Shown piece by piece: positions 1 to 7,589 of a DNA stretch of 21,728 nucleotides. The notes beneath the pieces were generated by a model. It made no database searches and was not told the DNA's origin. It saw only the letters and a list, made by a program, of their open reading frames with translations. How positions within the stretch are numbered: the first letter of the stretch is position 1; every line of letters begins with the position of its first letter. The DNA comes from a virus: positions 1 through 21,728 of the IMG/VR virus record IMGVR_UViG_3300044678_001293; one strand, 5' to 3'. The position numbers and the translations under genes were made by a program.

Positions 1-1
1 A

Positions 2-1132
2 ATGATTGAAGCCGAAAGAGAACTTGCAAGCCAAGTGAAACTTTACCGAGATGCCATAGAACTAACTCAAACAGGTTCGGTTTATCGGGTGCTATCTTCG
101 GAAGCATTTTCTAAAGAGGGTTTATCGCCAACGCTAGTTATTTATGATGAGCTTCACGCTGCTCCAAATCGAGAGCTTTTCGATGTTATGCAACTTGGTA
201 TGGGTGCGAGACGCGAACCGCTTTTGTTAGCAATCACTACCGCAGGAGTCAAGGCTGATTCAACAGGTCAAGATTCAATCGCATATAACTTGTATCAATA
301 CGGACAAAAGGTCGCTCGCGGTGAAGTTGAAGATGATTCATTTTTTATGGCTTGGTGGGAAGCTCCTGCAGATTCAAACCATAGAGACCCTGAAGTTTGG
401 AAGCTCGCAAACCCTGCTTTTGGTGATTTGAACTCCACCGAAGATTTCGAAAGCGCAGTAAGAAGAACACCCGAAGCAGAATTTAGAACCAAACGAACTA
501 ATGCTTGGGTATCTTCTCAAATTTCTTGGCTACCGACAGGAGCTTGGGACGCATGCGCTGAACCGAAAGAGATTCCACCAGATACAGAAATCATTTTGGG
601 TTTCGATGGTTCTTTTTCAGGTGATGCTTCTGTCATAGTTGGCGCAACTTGCGAAGAGAATCCTTACATTTTCTTAGTCAAAGCATGGGAAAAACAACCT
701 GAAGATAGCGATGAATGGCGAGTCGACATTGCAGAAGTTGAAGCAACAATTTTTGATTTTTGCGGTAAATACAAAGTTAGAGAAGTTGCTTGCGACCCTT
801 ATCGCTGGCAAAGGTCAATGCAAGTTTTACAAGATTCAGGAATACCAATCGTTGAATGGCCAAGCACTTCGGCTGCTCGTATGATTCCTGCTTGCCAAAA
901 GTTTTATGATGCAGTTACAGATTTGAAATTGAAACACGACTCGGACCCATTATTGGCTAGACATTTATCGAATGCTGTTGTAAAAATTGATAGACTAGGA
1001 CCAAGGATTGTAAAAGAGCATCGTGGTTCTCCGCGAAAGATAGATGCTGCAGTTGCTAGTATCATTGCTTTTGATAGGGCAACTGCTTCCAAACAAGCTG
1101 AAGTTGCCAGACCAGAGTTTTTTATATTTTAG
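2..1132 (+). CDS. Phage terminase large subunit, 5'-truncated by the window
   Basis: This is the motor and nuclease that cuts concatemeric phage DNA and pumps it into the procapsid. The visible 376 residues lack the N-terminal Walker A region; complete relatives are roughly 500 residues or more, so the gene begins upstream and the ATG at 2 is probably internal. Walker B with the catalytic acid is seen as LVIYDELH (D49, E50), followed by a coupling motif ITTAG near 78-82. The C-terminal RNase H-like nuclease has three spaced acidic residues: D202 in GFDGSFSGD, D265 in VACDPYRW and D348 in KIDAA. This pattern fits the Terminase_1 type of HK97-like phages. A small membrane-protein gene starts 7 nt after the stop, then portal, the usual packaging-module order. 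Family call is secure; the start is not visible. Confidence 0.93.
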   Translation: MIEAERELASQVKLYRDAIELTQTGSVYRVLSSEAFSKEGLSPTLVIYDELHAAPNRELFDVMQLGMGARREPLLLAITTAGVKADSTGQDSIAYNLYQYGQKVARGEVEDDSFFMAWWEAPADSNHRDPEVWKLANPAFGDLNSTEDFESAVRRTPEAEFRTKRTNAWVSSQISWLPTGAWDACAEPKEIPPDTEIILGFDGSFSGDASVIVGATCEENPYIFLVKAWEKQPEDSDEWRVDIAEVEATIFDFCGKYKVREVACDPYRWQRSMQVLQDSGIPIVEWPSTSAARMIPACQKFYDAVTDLKLKHDSDPLLARHLSNAVVKIDRLGPRIVKEHRGSPRKIDAAVASIIAFDRATASKQAEVARPEFFIF

Positions 1133-1139
1133 GAGAATT

Positions 1140-1277
1140 TTGATAGTAACAATATTGCAGATTAGCGGTTTAACAATCACAAGTTTTGGAATAGGATTAT
1201 TCAATATACCAGCAGGAATAATTGCTACTGGTGTTAGCTTATTTTTATGCGGTTTAGCCTTAGAAAGAGGTAAGTAA
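1140..1277 (+). CDS. Small hydrophobic membrane peptide (45 aa) between terminase and portal
   Basis: The peptide is almost entirely hydrophobic: residues about 2-21 and 23-41 can form two short membrane segments joined at N22-I23-P24, ending in the charged tail ERGK. I place the start at TTG 1140 because AGGAG lies at 1131-1135 with a 4-nt spacer. Upstream codons in the same frame are inside terminase and read as its out-of-frame shadow. Its TAA shares one base with the portal ATG (TAATG at 1275-1279), so translation is probably coupled to portal. I do not recognise a family. It could be a holin-like or membrane-tethering peptide, but position alone does not settle that. Confidence 0.6.
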   Translation: MIVTILQISGLTITSFGIGLFNIPAGIIATGVSLFLCGLALERGK

Positions 1278-2629
1278 TGTTCGGGAACTTATTCAACAAT
1301 TCTGAACAACGAGCCATTTCTTTCCAATCCATTTGGGGTGCTGGCGATACTTTCGCCATGACAACTGAAGCAGGAAATAACATAGATGAAATAAACTCTA
1401 TGAGAATCAACGCTTTTTATTCTTGTGTGCTTTTAATCTCAGATACTATTTCAACACTTCCTCTTGACGCATATATCCGCAGAGACGGCAACCGCGTACC
1501 TTACCGACCAAGACCACAATGGGTTTTTAGACCTGATGTCGACATGCAAAGAACGGAACATTATCAACAAGTATTGGTTTCATTACTTTTAGACGGCAAT
1601 GCTTTCGTAAGAATATTTAGAGATTCCAGAGGCGATATAGCAAACTTAGTTTGTTTAGACCCAATGCGCGTTCAAGTGCGCAGGAACTCAAATCGTGAAA
1701 TCGAATATTCAATAGATGAAGAACGCGCAGGAGTAGTTCCTTTCCAAGACATGATTCATGTTTCAGAAATGAGACGACCTGGAGCTTTGCGCGGAATGTC
1801 TAGAGTTGAAGAACTAAAAAACAATTTAGGTTTAGCTTCTGCTTTGCAAAGTTTTGCCGCAAGATTCTTTGGTCAAGGTGCGGTGGCACAAGGCATAATC
1901 GAAGTTCCTGGAAACTTAACTAGAGAACAAGCTCGCGAACTTGTTGAAAACTTTGACGCAAAACACAAAGGATACAAGAAAGCTCATAAAACAGGAATCC
2001 TTTCAGGTGGGGCTAAATACACCAAAACTTCTGCGACTCCTGATGAAGCACAAATGTTGGAATCAAGAAAACTTGCAATTGAAGAAATCGCAAGAATGTT
2101 CCGAATCCCACCTCACATGCTTGGAATCACGAATCCTGGAGCTATGTCTTATGCCTCAGTCGAACAAAACAATATCAATTTCGTTGTTCATACTTTAAGA
2201 CCTTACATTGCAAAAATTGAAGATGCTTATTCTAATTTGTTACCAACAGATGCTTTCCTGAAATTTAATGTTGATGGATTACTGCGCGGTGATTACACAA
2301 CTAGAATCCAAGGCTATTCAATCGGTTTGCAAGCAGGTTTCTATTCTGTAAATGATGTACGCAGATTCGAAGATTTAAGACCAGTTGATGACGGCGACCA
2401 ACACCGCGTACCTTTGGCAAACATAAACATTGTCGAAGCAGATGTTGTTGAGCAAGATAAAAAAGTTATTATGGCGCAAAGGCTAGTTCAATCAGGTTTT
2501 GAACCAGCAGGTGTTTTATCCGCTCTTGGATTACCACCGATTGCACATACTGGTTTGCCATCGACACAATTGCAAGCTATTGCTCAAATTGACCCAACTA
2601 ATCCTGATTCTGTTTATGAGGTCAAATAA
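1277..2629 (+). CDS. Phage portal protein (HK97 family)
   Basis: Portal subunits form the ring at one capsid vertex through which DNA enters and to which the tail is joined. The 450-residue length is typical for the HK97-type family. Signs of the family include the early INAFYSCVLLISDTISTLPL helix region (about residues 44-63), LDGNAFVRI, the segment GGAKYTKTSATPDEAQMLE around 244-262, and the RMFRIPPHMLG motif around 273-283 that precedes the clip/stem region. The start overlaps the upstream stop by one base, and the stop overlaps the next ATG by one base (TAATG at 2627-2631), so the gene sits inside a translationally coupled head operon. Nothing is broken or missing. Confidence 0.95.
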   Translation: MFGNLFNNSEQRAISFQSIWGAGDTFAMTTEAGNNIDEINSMRINAFYSCVLLISDTISTLPLDAYIRRDGNRVPYRPRPQWVFRPDVDMQRTEHYQQVLVSLLLDGNAFVRIFRDSRGDIANLVCLDPMRVQVRRNSNREIEYSIDEERAGVVPFQDMIHVSEMRRPGALRGMSRVEELKNNLGLASALQSFAARFFGQGAVAQGIIEVPGNLTREQARELVENFDAKHKGYKKAHKTGILSGGAKYTKTSATPDEAQMLESRKLAIEEIARMFRIPPHMLGITNPGAMSYASVEQNNINFVVHTLRPYIAKIEDAYSNLLPTDAFLKFNVDGLLRGDYTTRIQGYSIGLQAGFYSVNDVRRFEDLRPVDDGDQHRVPLANINIVEADVVEQDKKVIMAQRLVQSGFEPAGVLSALGLPPIAHTGLPSTQLQAIAQIDPTNPDSVYEVK

Positions 2630-2892
2630 TGCCTTTGATAAATTCTCAAGTTACTGTAACAACTTCTCCAACCTTGCTAGTCGCTGGTGAAACCAATCCA
2701 ATTTTGGTTCATCTACATTTACACGACAACACAGACAATGTTTATTTAGGCAATGCAAATGTCACAACTTCAACAGGTTTAAGGCTAGCCAAGCAAGACT
2801 CCTTTGAAATAACTTTAGCCCCAGGAAATGCTTTGTATGCAATCATCACAACTTCAACAGCAACAGTTTCTGTCATAAAGCAGGTTTTGTAA
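2629..2892 (+). CDS. Small beta-rich head-module protein of unknown function
   Basis: This 87-residue protein is rich in Thr, Val, Ser and Asn in alternating patterns, which suggests an all-beta fold. There is no signal peptide, Cys or membrane segment. It overlaps portal and the following protease gene by one base at each end, so it is made with the head proteins and may be a head decoration, stabilising or connector accessory protein. I do not recognise the family; the structural role is inferred only from position and composition. Confidence 0.7.
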   Translation: MPLINSQVTVTTSPTLLVAGETNPILVHLHLHDNTDNVYLGNANVTTSTGLRLAKQDSFEITLAPGNALYAIITTSTATVSVIKQVL

Positions 2893-4688
2893 TGCCATAT
2901 TTTATTACTGATTCATCACCTGATTGTTCTGGTTGGGCAACTATTAAAGAAGATGGCGAAGTTATTGGCTGTCACACGACTAAACAAGATGCAATTGACC
3001 AAATGGTTGCTGTTTCAATCGCCGAAGAAATTGAACCTGGAGGCGAAAGAGCTTTACCTGATGCTTTGAGAATCGGCGATTTTGTTTCTTGGAATTCTTC
3101 TGGTGGTAGAGCAAGAGGAAGAATAGTTAGGATTGTTAGAGACGGCACTATAAATGTGCCTGATTCAGATTTCACAATAAACGGCACTGAAGATGACCCT
3201 GCTGCTTTGATAAGAATTTTTAGAGAAGAAGAAGATGGCTGGCAAGCGACAGATGTTTTAGTAGGTCATAGATTTTCTACACTTACCAAAATTGATGATT
3301 TAAGAATTCAATACAAGAAAATGAAAAAACAAAAAAGAGTTTTACCTGACAATTACAGACCATCTCTTAGCGAAGATGTGCCAGAGGGTCGTGCTTGTGG
3401 TAATTGTATTTTTTACAAAGAAGATGATGTTAAAGAATTTGCAGATGATGAACTTCGTGCTTGGTGTGAGAAGTGGGATGATTATGTAAATGGTGCATAT
3501 TATTGCAACGCTTGGCAACCTTCAGAAGAAATAGAAGAAGATTTAGAAGATGAGTTAGAAGAATCAAGACAAGTCGATTTGTCCCCACCAAGTTATATGA
3601 GAGCAGCTGCTAGAAGAGGTTTGCAATATCACGCTGATGGTTTGTCTGGTGATGGATTAAAACAACAAACTGTAAACGAAGCTCGACAAATGGCTAGCGG
3701 AAATGTTTCGGAAGATAAGTGGCGCAGGATTGGTCCTTGGATTGCCAGACATTTAGTTGATTTGGATGCACCAAAAAATTCTAATACTTCTGACCCGCAA
3801 TATCCTGGAGCAGGCTTAGTTGCACATTTGCTTTGGGGAAGCGGTCCAAGTAAAACAGCAGCCCGAAGAGCTTTAGCTTATGCTAATTCGGTAGTTGAAA
3901 GACTTGACCGCGAGGAAGATAGAAACAAATGGGCAAATTTGCAGGTATCATTACCAAAAGAGGAGAAACAAAAAAACATGAACAAAATTGAACGCAGAGT
4001 CAAAAAAGATGTCGATTTTGAGTTAAGAATAGATAATGCCGAATCTGATGGCATGCGTTTCTCTGGTTATGCAGCGGTATTTAATTCCGACAGCGAACCT
4101 CTCCCTTTTACCGAAAGAATAAATCCTGGAGCTTTCAGGAAATCTTTGCGCTCCCGTAATGAAATCAAAATGTTTATGAATCACAACATGGACCATGTGT
4201 TGGCTTCTACAAGAGCAAAAACTTTGAAATTGAAAGAAGATGACAGAGGCTTATTAGCTGAAGCTATTTTGCCAGACACTAGCGCAGGCAGAGATTTAGC
4301 AACTCTTATGAAACGCGGTGATGTTAATTCAATGTCTTTTGGTTTCTCTGTTCCAATGAATGGTGATTCTTGGTCAAGAGACGGAAAAATTAGAACTTTG
4401 AATGAGATTCGTTTGCATGAAGTTTCGATTGTTACAGGTTTCCCTGCATACGAAGCAACAACTGCAAGTGTGCGTTCTTTAGATATTTTGGCTTCAAGAA
4501 CCAATGTTGATGCTGATGCTTTGGCTGATGCAATGTTCAAACTCGAAGCAGGCGAAAACCTTGAAGCTGCTCAAGCGGATTTGATTTCTGAAGTGGTACA
4601 AAAACTTAAAGTCCAACCAGATTTAGACCCAACTGTTTTATTGGATTTGAAAAAACAACAAATTGACCTGTTATACAAGGCGGTATAA
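2892..4688 (+). CDS. Multidomain head protein ending in an HK97-type prohead protease
   Basis: This is a 598-residue fusion. Residues 1-53 form a compact segment (PDCSGWATIKEDGEVIGCH, C12 and C27). About 60-135 resembles a Tudor/SH3-like domain (GDFVSWNSSGGRARGRI). Residues 169-208 carry four cysteines (C169, C172, C192, C205) spaced like a high-potential iron-sulphur protein. After an acidic linker, about 228-345 is a helical Arg/Trp-rich domain (AAARRGLQYHADGLSGDGL, HLLWGSGPSKTAARRA). From 363 on is the U35/S78-type prohead protease, with catalytic His431 in FMNHN and Ser480 or Ser482 in NSMSFGF; it removes the capsid delta segment during maturation. Stand-alone relatives begin where M363 lies, and an AGGAG precedes that ATG, so a protease-only product of 236 aa may also be made. 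Protease identity is secure; the other domain calls are by pattern only. Confidence 0.9.
   Translation: MPYFITDSSPDCSGWATIKEDGEVIGCHTTKQDAIDQMVAVSIAEEIEPGGERALPDALRIGDFVSWNSSGGRARGRIVRIVRDGTINVPDSDFTINGTEDDPAALIRIFREEEDGWQATDVLVGHRFSTLTKIDDLRIQYKKMKKQKRVLPDNYRPSLSEDVPEGRACGNCIFYKEDDVKEFADDELRAWCEKWDDYVNGAYYCNAWQPSEEIEEDLEDELEESRQVDLSPPSYMRAAARRGLQYHADGLSGDGLKQQTVNEARQMASGNVSEDKWRRIGPWIARHLVDLDAPKNSNTSDPQYPGAGLVAHLLWGSGPSKTAARRALAYANSVVERLDREEDRNKWANLQVSLPKEEKQKNMNKIERRVKKDVDFELRIDNAESDGMRFSGYAAVFNSDSEPLPFTERINPGAFRKSLRSRNEIKMFMNHNMDHVLASTRAKTLKLKEDDRGLLAEAILPDTSAGRDLATLMKRGDVNSMSFGFSVPMNGDSWSRDGKIRTLNEIRLHEVSIVTGFPAYEATTASVRSLDILASRTNVDADALADAMFKLEAGENLEAAQADLISEVVQKLKVQPDLDPTVLLDLKKQQIDLLYKAV
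3961..3980 (+). promoter_or_regulatory. Internal ribosome-binding site and start for the protease alone
   Basis: AGGAG at 3961-3965 precedes an in-frame ATG at 3978 with a 12-nt A-rich spacer. Initiation here would give a 236-residue protein starting MNKIERR, which is how free-standing prohead proteases of this family commonly begin. The spacer is longer than the 4-7 nt seen elsewhere in this window, so initiation may be weak, or the site may be a relic of a gene fusion. Confidence 0.45.
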
Positions 4689-4868
4689 ATGAACAAAGAA
4701 CAAATCAAAGAAATCATTTTGAAAACAGCAGGCAATCCAAGCTCAGGTGTCATCAAAGATTTGGCAGACGATTTAGCCGAAGCGATTTCAAAAATAGATG
4801 CACCAGAAAAGAAGAGCTTCAATCCTGTAACTGAAACAAGAATCTTGGAAACAATAGAAACAAGATAA
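4689..4868 (+). CDS. Small helical head-module protein (59 aa)
   Basis: The ATG directly follows the protease stop (TAAATG), giving 59 residues that begin MNKEQIKEIILKTAGNPSSG and end in ETRILETIETR. It is mostly charged and helical with a conserved-looking AGNPSSGVI turn. Similar short genes often lie between protease and capsid in phages of this type, so I regard it as real despite its length. Function is unknown; a scaffold or assembly accessory is possible. A 102-nt non-coding leader separates it from the capsid gene. Confidence 0.7.
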   Translation: MNKEQIKEIILKTAGNPSSGVIKDLADDLAEAISKIDAPEKKSFNPVTETRILETIETR

Positions 4869-4883
4869 ATCTTGTGCCATAAT
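4855..4883 (+). promoter_or_regulatory. Candidate promoter for the major capsid gene
   Basis: An extended -10 element TGcCATAAT lies at 4875-4883 (5 of 6 to TATAAT plus the TG). A weak -35 TAGAAA sits at 4855-4860, 17 bp upstream of the hexamer. It would fire into the 102-nt leader ahead of capsid, the most heavily expressed protein of such a phage, which makes a dedicated promoter plausible. Consensus matches of this quality also occur by chance in AT-rich DNA. Confidence 0.35.
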
Positions 4884-4970
4884 TATTTTATGGTTTTGTG
4901 GAGCCACCTACCATATTAACTTTCGCGTGAGCCGTGAAGTCAAAACAACTACTATCTAATTGGAGTTTTA
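4869..4970 (+). promoter_or_regulatory. Structured 5' leader of the capsid gene
   Basis: This non-coding stretch holds two small inverted repeats. CCATAA (4877-4882) pairs with TTATGG (4888-4893) around a 5-nt loop. ACTTTCGCG (4919-4927) pairs with CGTGAAGT (4933-4940) around TGAGC, with one bulged T and one G-U pair. A GGAG Shine-Dalgarno at 4962-4965 with a 5-nt spacer sets the capsid start at 4971. The hairpins may stabilise the mRNA 5' end or tune translation. Neither has a U-tract, so they do not look like terminators. Confidence 0.4.
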
Positions 4971-6158
4971 ATGTCTGAATACATTAAACAACAAGCAGAA
5001 GCTCGCAAGCGTTCATGGGAAGAAGCAAAAGCTCTTCTTGATACCGCTGCTGCTGAAAAGCGCGACTTAACTGCTGAAGAAAACGAAAAATATGCTCGAA
5101 TCAGCGAAGACCTTGATTCAAGAGCAAAAGTAATTGAAACCTTAAAATCAGATGCAGAACGCGAAGTTCGCGCAGCTGAAGCAATGAAAGGTTTCGAAAA
5201 CCAAGGAAGACCAGAAGCCGAACTAAGCAACGCAAAGCAAACTGATGCAGACACAATCCGCTCACTTGCTCGCGGTGAAATTCGTACAGCTAATTTCGAA
5301 AAAAGAGACGTATTAAAAAGTTCAACAGGTTCACCCGTTCCAACTTCTTTCTACGACCAAGTTCTCTTATTAGCTCGTTTTGTTGGTCCAATGTTGGAAA
5401 CCTCAACAATTCTTAACACCGCAGGTGGCGAGAATTTACAGATTCCTTCATTAGCAACTTATTCATCAGGTACAGCATTTGCTGAAGCAAACGCAATCGG
5501 TGAATCTGACCCAACATTCAACTCATTCGTAACACTTAGTGCCTACAAGTATTCATTCTTGACACAAGTTTCACGCGAATTAGTAGAAGACGCTGGCGTA
5601 GATATCCTCGGATTCTTAGCCTCACAAGTTGGTAACGCAATGGGTTACTCTGTGAACGAAGCTCTGACAACAGGTACAGGAACAGTTCAACCAAACGGAA
5701 TTGTTACAAGAGCAGGTTCTGCAGTTACAGGAACTTCTCTAAATCCAACAGCAGATAACTTGATTGATTTAGTTTATTCAATCGATACTGCTGGAAGAAG
5801 ATTACCTGGAACAGGTTTCCAAATGAACGCATCTTCAATTGCATCAGTTCGTAAATTAAAAGACAATGCAGGACAATACTTGTTCTCACCATCTTTGACC
5901 GCTGACGCAAGAGATTTGCTTCTTGGTTATCCAATCTACGAAAATCCAGCAATGGCAACCGCAGCTTCTGCTGTTAAGCCAGTGATTTTCGGTCATTTGC
6001 CAAGTTACTATGTACGCCAAGTTGGTGGATTGAAACTAGACCGCTCTGATGATTTTGCATTCAGCAGCGACCTTGTCACATTCCGCGCAACATTCCGCGT
6101 AGACGGCAACTTGATACAGACACCACATATCAAGTTCTTCAAGTCCTCAAACTCCTAA
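4971..6158 (+). CDS. Major capsid protein (HK97 fold)
   Basis: The 395-residue protein has the usual two-part plan. Residues 1 to about 100 are a charged, helical delta domain that acts as an internal scaffold and should be cut off by the upstream protease. The rest is the HK97 fold, with family signatures such as PVPTSFYDQVLLLARFVGPM, EANAIGESDPTFNSFVTL (E-loop region), SFLTQVSRELVEDAGVDI for the spine helix, and a P-domain segment VDGNLIQTPHIKFFK at the C terminus. The start is fixed by GGAG at 4962-4965. The gene stands alone between a leader and a pair of strong hairpins, which suggests its transcript is independently controlled or bounded. Confidence 0.95.
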   Translation: MSEYIKQQAEARKRSWEEAKALLDTAAAEKRDLTAEENEKYARISEDLDSRAKVIETLKSDAEREVRAAEAMKGFENQGRPEAELSNAKQTDADTIRSLARGEIRTANFEKRDVLKSSTGSPVPTSFYDQVLLLARFVGPMLETSTILNTAGGENLQIPSLATYSSGTAFAEANAIGESDPTFNSFVTLSAYKYSFLTQVSRELVEDAGVDILGFLASQVGNAMGYSVNEALTTGTGTVQPNGIVTRAGSAVTGTSLNPTADNLIDLVYSIDTAGRRLPGTGFQMNASSIASVRKLKDNAGQYLFSPSLTADARDLLLGYPIYENPAMATAASAVKPVIFGHLPSYYVRQVGGLKLDRSDDFAFSSDLVTFRATFRVDGNLIQTPHIKFFKSSNS

Positions 6159-6180
6159 TAGTTTGAAGATTTGATTACTA

Positions 6181-6220
6181 GTTTGGGATACAGAGCGCAG
6201 GCTGTGTCCCAAACGCTTTT
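6181..6220 (+). terminator. Strong hairpin after capsid, probable terminator or attenuator
   Basis: GTTTGGGATACAG (6181-6193) pairs with CTGTGTCCCAAAC (6202-6214), a 13-bp stem with one U-G pair and an 8-nt loop. It is followed by GCTTTT at 6215-6220. The T-tract is short, so read-through into the downstream genes is likely. It begins 22 nt after the capsid stop. Confidence 0.65.
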
Positions 6221-6221
6221 C

Positions 6222-6248
6222 GAGTCCATCTTCTTGTAAGGTGGACTC
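6222..6248 (+). terminator. Second tandem hairpin upstream of the glycosyltransferase cassette
   Basis: GAGTCCATCTT (6222-6232) pairs with AAGGTGGACTC (6238-6248), an 11-bp stem with one U-G pair and loop CTTGT. It starts only 7 nt after the first hairpin stem ends and lies 24 nt before the GTG start at 6273. No clear T-tract follows. It may back up termination, protect the 3' end of capsid mRNA, or be a processing site. Confidence 0.5.
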
Positions 6249-6272
6249 ACCTGCGTATTTTAGGAGTCTTGC

Positions 6273-7526
6273 GTGAACGAAGAAAAAAAGAAGCTCGCAA
6301 AAAAAATGCATTTGCGAGTCGTTGGTGAAACAAAAAATAAAAGAATCTTATTTACTAGTAATGCTCCTTGGGCTTCAACTGGTTATGGGCAACAAACCGC
6401 TCAATTAACAACAAGATTAAAAAAAGATAATTATGAAGTTGCAATTGCAGCCAATTATGGTTTAGAAGCAAGCAACTCTGAATGGAATTCTTCCGCAGGT
6501 GTGATACCTGTTTATGCTCGCGGTCATGAACAATGGTCCAATGATGTTATTCCAGCGCACATGTACGACTGGACTCAAATTGACCCAGATGCTCAACATT
6601 TGCTTATGACTTTGTTTGATGTTTGGGTATTCAAAGGCGAGAAGTGGAAAGATTGGCCAATTGCTTCTTGGGTTCCAATAGACCATTTGCCTTGTCCGCC
6701 AGAAGTTTCAGTTTGGTGTCGAAACAAAAATGTTCACCCAATTGCTATGAGCAAGTTCGGTAAAGCAATGCTTGAAAATGTTGGCATTGAAGCCTCTTAT
6801 GTACCTCATGGTATAGAAAATGTTTTCGAACCGACAGAAACTATTACTGACAATGTTGGTGAAATTGCTTGCCGAGAATTCATGAATATTGGTGAAGATA
6901 GATTCGTTGTTGGAATGAACGCTGCTAACAAAGGTGTTTATCCAAACAGAAAAGCGTTCGGCGAAAACCTATTAGCCTTTTCAATGTTTGCTAGAAAACA
7001 CAAAGACGCTTTGCTTTATTTACATACAGACGCTTCAGGTTCTTTAGGTGGCATTCGTTTGACTGAGCTTATAGCTTCAGTTGGTATTCCAAAAGAACAA
7101 GTTGTTTTTGTCGACCCTTATATTTTAAGAGCTGGCGTCAGTCAAAAAACTTTAGCTGGCATTTATACAGCAATGGATGTTTTGCTTGCGACTTCTTACG
7201 GAGAGGGCTTCGGTATACCAACAATTGAAGCTCAAGCATGTGGGACAAGAGTTATCGTTTCGGATTTTGCAGCTTCCGCAGAGCTTTGCGGAGACGGCTT
7301 CAAGATTCCAGGACAGCCTCTTTGGGATGCTCCTCAAAAATCTTGGTTTCATGTTCCTAATGTTGATGCAATTGTTGAAGCTCTTGAAAGCGCGTATAAC
7401 GCAGGTCAGCAAAGGTCACTTAAAGCTATGGAATTTGCGGAGCAATACAAGGCAGATGCGGTTTATGAAAACCTTTGGAAACCCACATTAAAGGCAATTT
7501 GGCAGGACAAAAACCTTTATGAATAG
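6273..7526 (+). CDS. Glycosyltransferase, family 4-like (GT-B fold)
   Basis: This 417-residue protein looks like a retaining GT-B glycosyltransferase that moves a sugar from a nucleotide-sugar donor. The N terminus has a Rossmann start with a glycine loop (RILFTSNAPWASTGYGQQ). The C-terminal domain carries the EX7E donor-site motif as E311-GFGIPTI-E319 within ATSYGEGFGIPTIEAQACG. The GTG start at 6273 has AGGAG at 6262-6266 with a 6-nt spacer. The first dozen residues are Lys-rich (EEKKKLAKKMH). It opens a five-gene cassette inserted between capsid and connector genes. Acceptor and sugar cannot be told from sequence; a virion protein or host envelope glycan are both possible. Confidence 0.85.
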   Translation: MNEEKKKLAKKMHLRVVGETKNKRILFTSNAPWASTGYGQQTAQLTTRLKKDNYEVAIAANYGLEASNSEWNSSAGVIPVYARGHEQWSNDVIPAHMYDWTQIDPDAQHLLMTLFDVWVFKGEKWKDWPIASWVPIDHLPCPPEVSVWCRNKNVHPIAMSKFGKAMLENVGIEASYVPHGIENVFEPTETITDNVGEIACREFMNIGEDRFVVGMNAANKGVYPNRKAFGENLLAFSMFARKHKDALLYLHTDASGSLGGIRLTELIASVGIPKEQVVFVDPYILRAGVSQKTLAGIYTAMDVLLATSYGEGFGIPTIEAQACGTRVIVSDFAASAELCGDGFKIPGQPLWDAPQKSWFHVPNVDAIVEALESAYNAGQQRSLKAMEFAEQYKADAVYENLWKPTLKAIWQDKNLYE

Positions 7527-7589
7527 GAAGATACTAATATTGGGTGAAAGTCCCGCATTTTTGTTCTGTGAGCCTCTGAGGGGTATCTG
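7527..7589 (+). promoter_or_regulatory. Structured junction between two glycosyltransferase genes
   Basis: These 63 non-coding bases can fold into an outer stem, AGATACT (7529-7535) with GGTATCT (7582-7588, one U-G pair). Two short inner hairpins may form, GGG/CCC around TGAAAGT and CCT/AGG around CTG. The GAGGGG Shine-Dalgarno at 7578-7583 overlaps the outer stem, so folding could limit translation of the next gene. The inner stems are only 3 bp, so the evidence is modest. Confidence 0.25.

Noticed and set aside
4181-4540. 119-residue minus-strand open frame opposite the prohead protease
   Set aside because: It covers the catalytic part of the protease on the other strand; no start signal or recognisable motif.
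7541-7555. GGGTGAAAGTCCC-like string resembling a group II intron 5' motif
   Set aside because: No reverse transcriptase, no domain V and only 63 non-coding bases are present; treated as a small hairpin only.
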